DNA from: an uncultured Opitutaceae bacterium
Lineage (GTDB): Bacteria > Verrucomicrobiota > Verrucomicrobiia > Opitutales > Opitutaceae
DNA: 64,000 nucleotides
NCBI GenBank assembly: GCA_937902925.1
Contig: CALFNN010000102.1
Span: forward strand, 62,001 to 126,000
Direction of reading: 5' to 3'
Positions 50,188-59,789 of this stretch are shown one piece after another. The first letter of the stretch is position 1, and each line of letters begins with the position of its first letter. Made by a program: the position numbers and the translations under genes. The notes under the pieces are model-generated. The model did not search any database. It was not told the origin of the DNA and saw only the letters and a list, made by a program, of their open reading frames with translations.

Positions 50188-51276
50188 ATGCACTATTCAT
50201 TCCACCGTTTTGCGTCGTTGATCGTTCTAGCTCTTGCGCTGCCGGCGTCACGCGCCGCGGATGAAGCCAAGCCGCCCGCAAAGGAGGAAACCAAATCGAT
50301 CCGCATGCCTTCAAGCCGGGAAGAAGGCGCACCTGACGCGGGCGGGATGAGGATCGAGCGCCGGTTTGGACCGGGCCGCCCCGCCGACACGGGAGAGAAG
50401 GAAACGGTGACCTTCCTCGGAGTTGAAACCGGCCCGATTTCGCCGACGCTCACCGCGCAGCTCGGCTTGGCCGAGGGCACCGGGCTCGTGGTGACGCACG
50501 TCGTGCCCGACAGTCCCGCCGCCGGGGTGCTCAAGGAGCACGATATCCTGCTGAAATTGGATGATCAGGTTCTGATCGAGCAGCGACAACTGGCCGTGCT
50601 CGTGCGCAACCACCACGAAGGCGATGAAGTCGCGTTGACGTATTTGCGCGGCGGCAAACAGGCGGTCACCAAGGTGAAGCTCGCAAAACATGAGGTGCCG
50701 AAAATGGCGATGCAGTTCAATCAGCCGGGCCCGGGCATGAATGCGGGTGGAGGCGGATTTGGCGGGATTTTTGCCGGGGGCGGACTCGACGAGGCGAAAA
50801 CGATTCCGGGCGGGGCACAGAATTCGGAGATGTTCCGGCGGATGCTCCCGATGATGAAGGGCGTCAACACGCCCGGCGTCCGGCGCTTCACGTATGCGAC
50901 GGGCAATGGCCCCGGCCAGGGACCGCGTGAGCGCGACATCAGTGTGACCGTGAATACCGGCAACAGCCATCTGGTGCTCGATGACGACCAGGGTTCGCTC
51001 GAGCTCACGATCAAAGAGGGGAAGAAGGATCTCGTCGCGAAGAGTCCCAAAGGGGAGCAGGTCTTCGCCGGCCCCGTGAATACACCGGAGGAACGCCGCG
51101 CGCTGCCTCCGGAAGTGCGCAAACGGCTCGAGGGCCTCGAAGACTCGACGCAGTTTAGCTTCCAGCCCGGTGACGACTTCAAGACCGAAACCAGGATTGT
51201 GCGCCCGCGCGCCCAGGGCATCGCGATGCCGCCGGGCGAGGCCGGGCCGGTGGAGCGCCGGCCGGTCGTGTTTTAG
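50188..51276 (+). CDS. exported PDZ-domain protein
   Basis: A 362-residue protein with a signal peptide (to about residue 24). A PDZ domain covers about 72-165: FLGVETGPISPTLTAQLGLAEGTGLVVTHVVPDSPAAGVLKEHDILLKLDDQVLI. There is no protease domain. The C-terminal part is Gly/Pro/Met-rich and charged. Third gene of the sigma/anti-sigma operon; it may bind protein C-termini in the periplasm as part of the stress response. Confidence 0.85.
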   Translation: MHYSFHRFASLIVLALALPASRAADEAKPPAKEETKSIRMPSSREEGAPDAGGMRIERRFGPGRPADTGEKETVTFLGVETGPISPTLTAQLGLAEGTGLVVTHVVPDSPAAGVLKEHDILLKLDDQVLIEQRQLAVLVRNHHEGDEVALTYLRGGKQAVTKVKLAKHEVPKMAMQFNQPGPGMNAGGGGFGGIFAGGGLDEAKTIPGGAQNSEMFRRMLPMMKGVNTPGVRRFTYATGNGPGQGPRERDISVTVNTGNSHLVLDDDQGSLELTIKEGKKDLVAKSPKGEQVFAGPVNTPEERRALPPEVRKRLEGLEDSTQFSFQPGDDFKTETRIVRPRAQGIAMPPGEAGPVERRPVVF

Positions 51277-51307
51277 GATTCCGCCAAATTTCGGCGGGGC
51301 GGCGCAC

Positions 51308-51853
51308 TCACATCAGCGGCGGCGGCTCCTGCGAGAGGTCCTCGACGGGAGCGCGTTTCATGACGGCCGCGGTGATCAGGGAAGTGATCATGCCGAAAAC
51401 CACCGCGCCCAGGAAGCCGTTGATGACCTGCCGCACGGCCGTGTTCGTCGTGCGCAGTTCCTCGAGTTTTTTGTCGATCTGCGCGTCGGGCGCTCCCATG
51501 CGCTCCATGAACGATTTCGTCCAGTCCATCGTCACCTCGTTGAAATTCGGATTGATGACGCCAAAGTAGAGCGCGTTAAAAATCACGCCGAACAACGCGG
51601 CAAAAAGCACGGTGAAGAAACCCGCCTGCCAGGCCTGGCCATAGGTGAAGCCGTTCGGACCGTGCGGTTCGCGCGCTTTCTTGGTTCCCAGCACGATGCC
51701 GCCGATGGTGATCGCCAATCCGACAGGAAACGCAACGAGGAGCGCGGTGCCGAGTTTCTCCGGATCGCTCCAAAACCCCATGATATGGAGCCCGAGGGTG
51801 AGGACCGCGTTGGCGAACGTCATGCCGACGCCATAGATGAGGTAAGTTTTCAT
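51308..51853 (-). CDS. DUF4199-family membrane protein
   Basis: A 181-residue protein with four membrane segments (about 5-25, 38-58, 80-101, 143-163) and the DUF4199 run GFTYGQAWQAGFFTVLFAALFGVIFNALYFGVINP. Common in Bacteroidetes and Opitutaceae, function unknown. It is convergent with the PDZ gene; a short CCGCC/GGCGG dyad lies between the stops. Confidence 0.85.
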   Translation of the reverse strand: MKTYLIYGVGMTFANAVLTLGLHIMGFWSDPEKLGTALLVAFPVGLAITIGGIVLGTKKAREPHGPNGFTYGQAWQAGFFTVLFAALFGVIFNALYFGVINPNFNEVTMDWTKSFMERMGAPDAQIDKKLEELRTTNTAVRQVINGFLGAVVFGMITSLITAAVMKRAPVEDLSQEPPPLM

Positions 51854-51947
51854 GGCGCCGGCAGCATGGTTGCCTGTCGCGCGAAAAACAATGCTCCCTT
51901 GACGGCCGGGCGGTCCGCGGGATGAACGGCGCCGCGCGGCGCGCGGC

Positions 51948-52751
51948 TCAGCGGCGGTTGTCGCCGTCGATCAGGCGGCCGAGGCCGCCCAACACGGAAC
52001 CCTCCTCGCGATCGCCCCGGCCGGTTTGTGGCGCGGCGGCGATGACGCGGCCGGCGAGACGCGAGAACGGCAGCGATTGCAGCCAGATTTTTCCCGGGCC
52101 GCGCAGCGTGGCGAAAAACAACCCCTCGCCGCCGAACAACGCATTCTTGATGCCACCGACGAACTGGATGTCGTAGTCGACCGTCGGCTGAAAGGCGGTG
52201 ATGCAGCCGGTGTCGACCTTGAGCACCTCGCCGGGCGCCAGCGTGCGTTCGTAGAGCGCGCCGCCGGCGTAGATGAAGACGAGTCCGTCGCCCTTCAAGC
52301 GCTCCAGGATGAATCCCTCGCCGCCAAACAGGCCGGTGCCGAGGCGCTTTTGAAACGCGATGTCGATCGTCACTCCCTTGGCGGCACAGAGGAAGGATTC
52401 TTTCTGCGAGATCAATTCGCCGCCGAGTTCGCGCAGGCTGACCGGGATGATCCGGCCGGGGATCGGCGCGCCGAAGGCAACGCGGCGTTTCCCGGTCGAC
52501 TGGTTTTGATACGCGGTCATGAACAGCGACTCGTGCATCAGCAGGCGTTTGCCGGCACCGAGCAACGAGCCCATGAGGCCCGAGTGCTGCACGGAGCCAT
52601 CGCCGAGGATGGTCTCCATCGCGATGCCGTCGTCCATGAACATCATCGCGCCGGCCTCGGCGACCACGGCTTCGCCGGGATCGAGCTCGACCTCGACGAA
52701 CTGGGTTTCGTTACCGCGGATTTCGAAATCAACCTCAGGCATGGAATTCAT
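51948..52751 (-). CDS. AIM24/TIGR00266-family protein
   Basis: A 267-residue protein from the ATG at 52751. Repeated short beta blocks such as EVELDPGEAVVAEAGAMMFMDDGI, GLFGGEGFILERLKGDGLVFIYAGG and ALFGGEGLFFATLRGPGKIWLQSLP are typical of this family, related to tryptophan-RNA-binding attenuator-like folds and mitochondrial AIM24. Function in bacteria unknown; a role at the envelope is a guess. No signal peptide. Confidence 0.87.
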   Translation of the reverse strand: MNSMPEVDFEIRGNETQFVEVELDPGEAVVAEAGAMMFMDDGIAMETILGDGSVQHSGLMGSLLGAGKRLLMHESLFMTAYQNQSTGKRRVAFGAPIPGRIIPVSLRELGGELISQKESFLCAAKGVTIDIAFQKRLGTGLFGGEGFILERLKGDGLVFIYAGGALYERTLAPGEVLKVDTGCITAFQPTVDYDIQFVGGIKNALFGGEGLFFATLRGPGKIWLQSLPFSRLAGRVIAAAPQTGRGDREEGSVLGGLGRLIDGDNRR

Positions 52752-52848
52752 GGGCGTGAAAATTGTCGGGCGATACAAGCGCGGGCAACACGGAGGTGAT
52801 TCGAAAACGGCATGGCGTTTCCACCGCGGGAAATGCGGACCGCGCCAT

Positions 52849-53094
52849 TCAGGCGGCGCGCTTTTCCACGGCGGTCGTCTCGCCGCCAGTTGCAGGCGGG
52901 AAGTCCACCACGGCGGCAATCGGCCGGAGTTCGCGGAAGGCGGGAGGAGCGTAGTCGCCCGCCGCGATGAGAAGCACAAAGGTGCTGGCCGTGAAGGCGA
53001 AGAGCGCGAGGGCTTGCGTGTCGAGGGCAACGCCGAGGACGAACGCGGCTAGGGCGAGGGTGGCGAGGCGGGAGAGGAAGGCGATGAGTTTCAT
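52849..53094 (-). CDS. small membrane protein of unknown function
   Basis: An 81-residue protein with two hydrophobic segments (about 4-22 and 29-45), then a Pro-rich soluble tail. It lies between the AIM24-like gene and the phosphodiesterase gene, same strand. No family recognised; the leucine/alanine-rich membrane pattern supports a real gene. Confidence 0.5.
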   Translation of the reverse strand: MKLIAFLSRLATLALAAFVLGVALDTQALALFAFTASTFVLLIAAGDYAPPAFRELRPIAAVVDFPPATGGETTAVEKRAA

Positions 53095-53228
53095 GGCGGG
53101 AACGTGTTGCAGGCAATGATGAGTTGCGCGGAGAACACGCCGCCGGATGAAAAGTTACAGCGGCCGACCCGGTCTTTTGACGGACGGCGTCGACGCGGGA
53201 CGAACGGTGCGGAACGGCAGCACGCGGG

Positions 53229-54458
53229 CTAGGGACGCATGACACCCTGCACGAGGCGGTCGTCGCCGTCGTTCGGGGCGGGCTTCAAGTGCAGTGCGGC
53301 GCAGAGGAGATTGTAGACATTGACGTTCTCCACCTCGGGCAGCTCGACGCCACGGCGGAACGAGGGGCCGTTGGCGATGAAGATGCCGTGCATCGATGGA
53401 AACGCCGGATCGTAACCGTGATCGCCGCGATTAAAGGTGTCGCGATAGGCATTGAACCGGCTGCGAAAATAAATCTCCCAACCTTCCTCCGGCACGACCC
53501 AGACCGGCGGATTGCGCGGGTTGTCGGTGACGTGAAAGCGCGCTGGCAGATCCTCGACGCGATACGCCCTGGCGTGGCGCAGCGGTGCGAGCGCTTGGAC
53601 GAGCGACGAGACGTCGCCGGTCAGCGGGCGGAGCCCAGCGACCGGCCCTTCAAAGTCGAGCTGGACATCCGCCGGCTTGATGCAGTCGTCGAGCAGGACG
53701 ATGCGCTCGGTGCTGATCGGCGTCATGCCGTGGTCGGAAACGATCACCAGATTTGCGGCGATACCCTCGGCCTTCAGCCGGTCGGCAATCATCCCGATGC
53801 GTCCGTCCTGGAGCTTGATCGCGGCGGTCAGCTCGGGCGAGTCCGGGCCGTATTTATGGCCGATCGAATTTGTTTCCTCGAGGTAGAACGTGATCATGGC
53901 CGGCCGCTGGTCCGAGGGCAGGTGCAGCCAGGCGAAAAGGTCGTTGAACCGTTGTTCAAAGGTCACCTTCGGATCGTAAGTTCGCCAGAACGTCGGGCGT
54001 TCGCCGGCGATCTTCGCCTCCGAGCCCACCCAGAACGACGAGGCGCTCTTGAGCCCCTGCTTGTTGGCGGTCGCCCAGATCGGCTCGCCGCCCCACCATC
54101 GTGAGTCCTGCACCGAGGCGCTGCGATTGTAGTGGAAGAGTTCGCCGAGGCCTGGATCGAAGAATTCGTTGTTGATGATCCCGTGGTGCGACGGGTAGAG
54201 GCCGGTCGCGATCGAGTAGTGGTTGGGAAAAGTATTCGACGGGAAAACAGGAATGAGGCCGCGGGCCGAGACGCCTTCGCGGGCCAGCCGGCGGAGGTTC
54301 GGTGACTCGCCGGGATGAAGGGCACAGTAGTCCCAGCGGAACGCGTCGAGCGAGATCAGGATGAGCGGGGGCGGGGCGGGCTGGCCGAAGGACCCCGCGC
54401 AACCGGAAAAAATGGCGGCGGACGCGGCGAGCAGGAGGAGGAACGTCAGTCGTTTCAT
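53229..54458 (-). CDS. nucleotide pyrophosphatase/phosphodiesterase-type lipoprotein
   Basis: A 409-residue protein from the ATG at 54458. A lipobox-like FSGC (Cys about 19) after a short hydrophobic leader indicates a lipoprotein. The alkaline-phosphatase-fold NPP domain has LISLDAFRWDY (metal Asp), SNTFPNHYSIATGLYP with catalytic Thr, VSDHGMTP and a Gly-Asp-His (GDHGYDP) metal site. It should hydrolyse phosphodiester or pyrophosphate bonds of nucleotides or lipids in the periplasm. Its start overlaps the Smr gene by 4 bp. Confidence 0.9.
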   Translation of the reverse strand: MKRLTFLLLLAASAAIFSGCAGSFGQPAPPPLILISLDAFRWDYCALHPGESPNLRRLAREGVSARGLIPVFPSNTFPNHYSIATGLYPSHHGIINNEFFDPGLGELFHYNRSASVQDSRWWGGEPIWATANKQGLKSASSFWVGSEAKIAGERPTFWRTYDPKVTFEQRFNDLFAWLHLPSDQRPAMITFYLEETNSIGHKYGPDSPELTAAIKLQDGRIGMIADRLKAEGIAANLVIVSDHGMTPISTERIVLLDDCIKPADVQLDFEGPVAGLRPLTGDVSSLVQALAPLRHARAYRVEDLPARFHVTDNPRNPPVWVVPEEGWEIYFRSRFNAYRDTFNRGDHGYDPAFPSMHGIFIANGPSFRRGVELPEVENVNVYNLLCAALHLKPAPNDGDDRLVQGVMRP

Positions 54459-54742
54459 TGGCGCAAGGTGACGAGAGTGGCGCCCCACGAGCCGGAGTTT
54501 TCGTCGCCCAGTCGATATGAACCGACCAGCGGCGAACGCTGGAGCAGGGCGTGGACCGTGGTGCGGAGTGCGCCGGTGCCCTTGCCGTGGATGAGGCGCA
54601 CTTCCCGCAGGTGGCGCGCGGCGCATTCGGCCAGATAGGCAGGGATCAGCTCCCCGAGGTCGTCCGGCCGGAAGGTGTGTAGATCGAGCTCCCCGGTGAT
54701 CGGGAGTGACACGGGCGCGTCGTCGGGTGGCTCGGGCGCCAT
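54455..54742 (-). CDS. Smr-domain protein
   Basis: A 95-residue protein made of one Smr domain: GELDLHTFRPDDL, then LREVRLIHGKGTGALRTTVHALL, then the terminal RLGDENSGSWGATLVTL. LDLH and HGKGTG are the conserved blocks. Stand-alone Smr proteins are linked to nuclease or DNA-repair roles. Overlaps the phosphodiesterase gene (ATGA), so the two are co-transcribed. Confidence 0.88.
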   Translation of the reverse strand: MAPEPPDDAPVSLPITGELDLHTFRPDDLGELIPAYLAECAARHLREVRLIHGKGTGALRTTVHALLQRSPLVGSYRLGDENSGSWGATLVTLRQ

Positions 54743-54753
54743 GCGGATCGAAT

Positions 54754-55155
54754 CTACGGGAGATTGTCGGCGAAACCGTTGTCGGGAGTGTTTGGCCCGG
54801 GTTTTGCGGCTTTCGGTGCGGGTGCTTCGACCGGACTGGCCACTGACGCGACGGGGGCGATCAGCGCCGGGCTTGTGGCGGGCGGAAGGGCCGGCGGTGG
54901 CGGATAGGGGGGAAACGTGGTCGGCGGAGGCGGCGGCGCGGGTTTCTTGTGTTCGTCCTCCTCCAGCGCGCGTTTGAATTCCTCCTCGACGCCAGCGGCG
55001 GCCTTCTTGAATTCCCGGATCGATTTACCCAGCCCGCGGGCGAAGTCCGGCAGTTTTTCGCCGCCGAAGAGCACCAACACGATGACAAACACGAGCAACA
55101 TCTCGGGACCGGCGAGATCCCCGATGAATGCCAAGGCGGGCGGAAACAGGAACAT
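54754..55155 (-). CDS. tatA: TatA/TatB-type twin-arginine translocase subunit
   Basis: A 133-residue protein from the ATG at 55155. The N-terminal membrane helix (MLLVFVIVLVLFGG) is followed by the invariant hinge FGGEKLPDFARGLGKSIREFKKA, an amphipathic helix and a Pro/Ala-rich tail longer than usual. It forms the channel of the Tat pathway, which several exported proteins here need (DUF4159 pair, sulfatase, glycosidase-like protein). Single gene; tatC is not in the window. Confidence 0.9.
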   Translation of the reverse strand: MFLFPPALAFIGDLAGPEMLLVFVIVLVLFGGEKLPDFARGLGKSIREFKKAAAGVEEEFKRALEEDEHKKPAPPPPPTTFPPYPPPPALPPATSPALIAPVASVASPVEAPAPKAAKPGPNTPDNGFADNLP

Positions 55156-55204
55156 GGTCAAATGTGACTCAGGTTTTCGAAAAAGGTAGCACGAAATCTG
55201 CGGT

Positions 55205-56125
55205 TCAGCGGACGCCCACGCTGACGGCGAATTTCTCGGTTGCGCCGGGCGGCACCAAGTGCAAGCCGAGCTTGTGCTCGGCGGCATTGGCCGGGCCCAT
55301 CCAAGGCTCGACGCAATAAAATGGGGAATCGTCGGCTTGGGTCCAAGTGACGAATGCCGCCTCGGGTGGGGGGATCTTTTCCGGGCCAAGGCGCACGGTG
55401 ACGTCGCCGGGGCGGCCTTTCTCGCCGAAAACGACCTCATTGCCGCGCAGGGCGGTGTGAAACGTGTCGACTAGCGCAGGGTTCGCGAGGCTTTCATCGG
55501 TCTGGAGTTTGGGGCCGGTGACGAGGTGACCGGTGGCGTCCTGCTTGAGACGTTTGGCCGCGGGAATGCGAATCAGGTAATCGCTTCGGGTCGTGCCTTC
55601 GCTCCATGGCACGGTGAAATAAAAATGGTGTCCCGCGCTCCAGGGGAGCGGTTCGCGGCCGAGATTGGTGAGGGAGAATTCGCAGGACAGGCCGAGCGTG
55701 TCGAAGCGATACGTGACGGTGAACTCGTAGTCGTAGGGATAACAGGCCCGAGCCTCCTCGCCCGGCACGAATTCGGCGACAAAGCCCCGGGTGTCGATCC
55801 GGGTGACCTTGAATTCGCCCTGACGGGCGATGCCGTGGATGGGAATGGGGCGGCGCACGCCATCGGCCGCGCGCCAAAAATGAATGTCGCCGCGGTCGAA
55901 GGTGCGGCCGTTGAAAGGAAACAGGATCGGGTTGCCTCCGCGCACCTTGGCGATCTCGGCGAAGTCGGCGTTTTCGGGCCAGTAAAGGACGTCGCGCACG
56001 GAGCCGTCACCCAGCGTGATGTTCCAATTCACGAGGCGCGCGCCTTTTTCCGGCAGGGCCAGGAAGGTGGACTGGCCGACGCGCCAGCGGGTGAGCGTAT
56101 GCCCGAGGTAGGAGATTTTTTCCAT
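55205..56125 (-). CDS. aldose-1-epimerase/mutarotase-family protein
   Basis: A 306-residue galactose-mutarotase-fold protein from the ATG at 56125. Characteristic segments include GARLVNWNI, GGNPILFPFNGR, PIPIHGIARQGEF (with the conserved His), WSAGHHFYFTVPW and FYCVEPWMGPANA. The HG and Glu-Pro-Trp elements fit the active site that interconverts sugar anomers. Cytoplasmic. Upstream of tatA on the same strand with a 49-bp gap. Confidence 0.87.
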   Translation of the reverse strand: MEKISYLGHTLTRWRVGQSTFLALPEKGARLVNWNITLGDGSVRDVLYWPENADFAEIAKVRGGNPILFPFNGRTFDRGDIHFWRAADGVRRPIPIHGIARQGEFKVTRIDTRGFVAEFVPGEEARACYPYDYEFTVTYRFDTLGLSCEFSLTNLGREPLPWSAGHHFYFTVPWSEGTTRSDYLIRIPAAKRLKQDATGHLVTGPKLQTDESLANPALVDTFHTALRGNEVVFGEKGRPGDVTVRLGPEKIPPPEAAFVTWTQADDSPFYCVEPWMGPANAAEHKLGLHLVPPGATEKFAVSVGVR

Positions 56126-56278
56126 GGCCGGACGGGAAGCAAACCGCGGACCCGGGGCGGTTGAAAACAAAAATCGAAGCGAAATCGTCGGGACCGGCGG
56201 CCTTCACGTGGAAACAAGGCGGGCTTCTTCCATGCGCCGCGAGCTTGCCCCGCGGAACTGGTCCGCTACCATCGCGGC

Positions 56279-57691
56279 ATGTGGCGCCGTTTCCTGCTTT
56301 CCGGTTTGCTGGCTGTCGCGGTTGCGTTCGGTGCGGACGGCGGTGCGCCGGCGAAGAAGGCGCGGGTCGTCGTGATCCCGGTGCGTGACGAAATCGCGTC
56401 GCCGGAGCTTTTCATCCTGCGGCGCGGGTTGAAGGATGCCCAGGCGGAGAAAGCCGACGTCGTCGTGCTCGACATCAAGACGCCCGGCGGCGCGCTCGAC
56501 ACGACCTTCGACATCATGGAGGCGCTCGGAAAATTTCCCGGCAAGACGATCGCCTATGTCAACAACGAGGCCATGTCGGCGGGGGCGTTCATCTCGGCGA
56601 TGACCGACGAGATCTGGTTTGCGCCGGACGGCATCATTGGAGCCGCCGCGCCCGTGCAATCGACGGGACAAGACGTGGACGCGACGATGAAGTTGAAAAT
56701 CACCAGTTACCTGAAGGCCCGGATGCGCGCGATCAGCGAGGGCAAGGGCTACCGTGGCGCGGTAATCTCCGCGATGATCGACTCGGACTACGAGTTGAAG
56801 ATCGGCGACAAAGTCCTGAAGGGGAAAGGGGAACTGCTTTCGCTGACGGCGAGCGAGGCGGGCAAGACCTACGGCGATCCGCCCGAGGCGTTGCTCTCGG
56901 CCGGCGTGGCGAAGGATCTGCCGGCATTGCTCGCGAAAAAATTCGGCCCGGACGGTTACACCTTGCAGCGGCTCGAGGTCACGTGGTCGGAGCGGCTGGC
57001 AGTATTGCTCAACCAGATGGCGCCGGTGCTGCTCGGCCTCGGCATGCTGGCGCTTTTCATTGAATTCAAGACGCCGGGCTTCGGCGTGTTTGGTGTCACC
57101 GGCATCGCGCTGCTGGTCATTGTCTTTCTGTCGAATTACGTCGCCGGACTTTCGGGCCATGAGCCGATGCTGTTCTTTGCGCTCGGCGTGCTGCTCGTCG
57201 CGCTCGAGTTGATGTTTTGGCACACCGCTGGATTTCTCGGCGTGGCGGGCGTCGTTTTGATGATGCTGTCGCTGCTCTGGTCGATGGCGGATTTGTGGCC
57301 GAACGAGCCGATCAGCGTCGCGTGGTCGGCGGATGCGTTTGTGCGGCCGATGCTGAATCTCGGCTCCGGCCTCGCGATCGCGATCGTGCTGTTCGTGGCG
57401 CTGCTGCGATTCATGCCGAAGGGCTGGGTGTGGGACCGGCTCGTGGTGCAGTCGACGAGCGGCGGCGTGGCGCAGGTCGCGGGCGCCGCGGCTGACACGG
57501 CGAGCGAACTGGCCGCGCTGATCGGCCGGCGCGGTGTGACGGTGACCGCGCTGCGGCCGGGCGGGCAGGTGGAGATCGGGGAGCGCCGCTACGAGGCGAA
57601 GGTCGAGGTCGGCGCGATCGATCGCGGCGCGGCGATCACGGTGACGGGCTGTTCGGATTTCGCGCTCGTCGTGGAAAGGGCGGCCACATGA
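56279..57691 (+). CDS. NfeD-type membrane serine protease (ClpP-like domain)
   Basis: A 470-residue protein with a signal peptide/helix at the N-terminus. A ClpP/SppA-like protease domain (about 30-190) includes NNEAMSAGAFISAMTDEIW with the nucleophile Ser. Six or so membrane helices (about 240-380) and a C-terminal NfeD OB-fold domain (VEIGERRYEAKVEVGAIDRGA) follow. It heads the nfeD-nfeD-floA cluster, and its stop overlaps the next gene. The family cleaves stomatin/flotillin partners. Confidence 0.9.
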   Translation: MWRRFLLSGLLAVAVAFGADGGAPAKKARVVVIPVRDEIASPELFILRRGLKDAQAEKADVVVLDIKTPGGALDTTFDIMEALGKFPGKTIAYVNNEAMSAGAFISAMTDEIWFAPDGIIGAAAPVQSTGQDVDATMKLKITSYLKARMRAISEGKGYRGAVISAMIDSDYELKIGDKVLKGKGELLSLTASEAGKTYGDPPEALLSAGVAKDLPALLAKKFGPDGYTLQRLEVTWSERLAVLLNQMAPVLLGLGMLALFIEFKTPGFGVFGVTGIALLVIVFLSNYVAGLSGHEPMLFFALGVLLVALELMFWHTAGFLGVAGVVLMMLSLLWSMADLWPNEPISVAWSADAFVRPMLNLGSGLAIAIVLFVALLRFMPKGWVWDRLVVQSTSGGVAQVAGAAADTASELAALIGRRGVTVTALRPGGQVEIGERRYEAKVEVGAIDRGAAITVTGCSDFALVVERAAT

Positions 57692-58152
57692 ATTTGATCG
57701 TTCTGCTGTTTGTCCTCGGACTCGTGTTCCTGTTCTTCGAAGTGTTCACTCCCGGGCCCGTGTTCGGGATTCTTGGCGGGGCGACGCTGACAAGTGGCAT
57801 CGTGGTCGCGGCGACGGACTACGGGGCAACGGGCGGAGCGATCGCGGGGATCGTCGCGCTTGCGGCTGTGGGCGCGACGCTCTACGCCGAGCTCGGCTGG
57901 CTGCCAAAGACGCGGTTCGCCCAGCGATTTTCCGTGCGGGGCACGAGTGGCGACACCATCAAACAGCAAGACGTCGGAGCCGGGGTGGTGGGCAAGTCCG
58001 CCGAGGCGCTCACCACGCTCGCACCGAGCGGCTACGTAAGCGTCGAAGGGCGCCGCTACGAGGCGTTCTGCCAGAGTGGGCACGCGGCGCGCGGCACGCA
58101 GCTGCGCGTGACCGGGCTCGACAATTTCCGTCTCATCGTCACCAAAGCCTGA
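57688..58152 (+). CDS. short NfeD-family membrane protein
   Basis: A 154-residue protein overlapping the long NfeD gene by 4 bp (ATGA). Three hydrophobic segments in the first ~70 residues are followed by an NfeD OB-fold ([28 protein letters not shown]). It works with FloA, encoded 7 bp downstream. Confidence 0.9.
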   Translation: MNLIVLLFVLGLVFLFFEVFTPGPVFGILGGATLTSGIVVAATDYGATGGAIAGIVALAAVGATLYAELGWLPKTRFAQRFSVRGTSGDTIKQQDVGAGVVGKSAEALTTLAPSGYVSVEGRRYEAFCQSGHAARGTQLRVTGLDNFRLIVTKA

Positions 58153-58159
58153 AACCCTC

Positions 58160-59161
58160 ATGAATCTGCTCACCATTGTCCTCATCATCGGCGGCGTCAT
58201 TGGCCTCGTCATCCTCGCGCTGATCTTCTCCTTCATCAGCGTCTGGGTTAAGGCCTTTCTCAACGGCGCCCGGGTCGGCATCGTCAACCTGGTCGGCATG
58301 CGCTTTGGTGGCGTGCCCTACAGCCTGGTGGTCGACGCCCGCATCACCGCGGTGAAGGCCGGCATCACGCTGACGACCGACGAAATCGCCGCGCATTTCC
58401 TCGCCGGCGGCAACGTCATCCCGACGGTGCAGGCGCTCATCGCCGCGAACAAGGCCGGCATCAAGCTCGACTGGCGCACCGCGTGCGCGATCGATCTTGC
58501 GACAAAGGGTTCCGAGAAATCCGTCGCCGAGGCGGTGCGCACATCCGTCGACCCGAAGGTCATCGACTGCCCCAACGCCGCGAGCGGCCGCTCGACGATC
58601 GACGGCGTCGCCAAGGATGGCATCCAGGTGAAGGTGAAGGCGCGCGTCACGGTGCGCACGCACATCGACCGGTTCGTCGGCGGCGCGAAGGAGGAGACGA
58701 TCATCGCGCGCGTGGGCGAGGGCATTGTGTCGACCATCGGCGCGGCGGAAACCTACAAGCACGTGCTCGAGGCGCCGGACAGCATTTCCAAAACCGTGCT
58801 CGCGCGCGGCCTCGACGTGGGCTCGGCGTTTGAAATCCTCTCGATCGACATCGCGGACGTGGATGTCGGGGAGAATGTCGGTGCGAAACTCCAGCAGGCG
58901 CAGGCCGAGGCGAACAAGAGCATTGCGCAGGCGCAGGCGGAAATCCGCCGCGCGGCCGCGGTGGCCGTCGAGCAGGAAATGAAGGCGCGCGTGCAGGAGA
59001 TGCAGGCGAAGGTCGTCGAGGCGCAGGCGCAGGTGCCGCTGGCGATGGCCGAAGCGTTTCGCAGCGGCCGGCTCGGCGTGATGGATTACTACCGGATGGA
59101 GAACATCCAGGCCGATACGGGGATGCGGTCGTCGATCGCGCATCCCGAGGGCAAGAAGTAA
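58160..59161 (+). CDS. floA: flotillin-like protein FloA
   Basis: A 333-residue protein. The N-terminal membrane hairpin ([31 protein letters not shown]) is followed by a PHB/SPFH domain ([29 protein letters not shown] and [23 protein letters not shown]) and an Ala/Gln/Glu-rich coiled coil ([19 protein letters not shown]) ending in [16 protein letters not shown]. Length and order match Bacillus YqfA/FloA. It organises functional membrane microdomains. Confidence 0.94.
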   Translation: MNLLTIVLIIGGVIGLVILALIFSFISVWVKAFLNGARVGIVNLVGMRFGGVPYSLVVDARITAVKAGITLTTDEIAAHFLAGGNVIPTVQALIAANKAGIKLDWRTACAIDLATKGSEKSVAEAVRTSVDPKVIDCPNAASGRSTIDGVAKDGIQVKVKARVTVRTHIDRFVGGAKEETIIARVGEGIVSTIGAAETYKHVLEAPDSISKTVLARGLDVGSAFEILSIDIADVDVGENVGAKLQQAQAEANKSIAQAQAEIRRAAAVAVEQEMKARVQEMQAKVVEAQAQVPLAMAEAFRSGRLGVMDYYRMENIQADTGMRSSIAHPEGKK

Positions 59162-59172
59162 GCCGGCCGGCG

Positions 59173-59781
59173 ATGACCTGGATTTTCGACCATTTTGGCC
59201 TCGTGGTGTTCGTCTTTGTCGCGTTCTCGTTTTTGCGCGCGATGATGCGGGCGTCCCGGCTCAGTTCCGAGCACAAGGCGCAAGGCGACGAGACGGAAGA
59301 GCAGAAGCGGGTGCGCGAGATTCAGGAGCGGATCCGCCGCAAGGTGGCCGAGCGCAGGGGTGGTGGCGCGGGGAATTCCCCGCCACCCCCGGTCCTGGCC
59401 GAGGCGCGTGGGCTGCTCCGCCCCTCCCCGGTGCCGCCCCTGGATCCATTTGGCGGCCCGATGCGGCGGTTGCTCGTCGAACTCGAACGCAAGGCCGAGG
59501 CGCCGCCGGTGGCGTCCGCGGCGCCGACGCCGGGGGAAGCGGCAATCCTCGAGCGGCAGCGGCGATTGGGGGAACAGCTTCGGGCGCTCGAGGAAGCGCG
59601 CGTGCTGGCGCAACGTCGCGCCGCCGAGGTCACCGCCGCCGCAACGATTGAGGCCGAATCCGCGATGGGTGTGCGCACGGCCGCGCGGGAAGCGTTGCTG
59701 GCGGACTTGAGCGATCCGGCGGGGTTACGACGGGCGTTCCTCTTGCGCGAGGTGCTCGGCGCGCCAGTCGGGCTGAGATAG
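59173..59781 (+). CDS. membrane-anchored coiled-coil protein of unknown function
   Basis: A 202-residue protein starting 11 bp after floA. One N-terminal membrane helix (about 8-24), then charged and Pro-rich linkers and a long Ala/Arg/Glu helix. No family recognised. Its position in the nfeD-floA cluster (as yqfB in Bacillus) suggests a flotillin partner. Convergent with the RodZ-like gene, 8 bp between stops. Confidence 0.6.
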   Translation: MTWIFDHFGLVVFVFVAFSFLRAMMRASRLSSEHKAQGDETEEQKRVREIQERIRRKVAERRGGGAGNSPPPPVLAEARGLLRPSPVPPLDPFGGPMRRLLVELERKAEAPPVASAAPTPGEAAILERQRRLGEQLRALEEARVLAQRRAAEVTAAATIEAESAMGVRTAAREALLADLSDPAGLRRAFLLREVLGAPVGLR

Positions 59782-59789
59782 GTGAACGC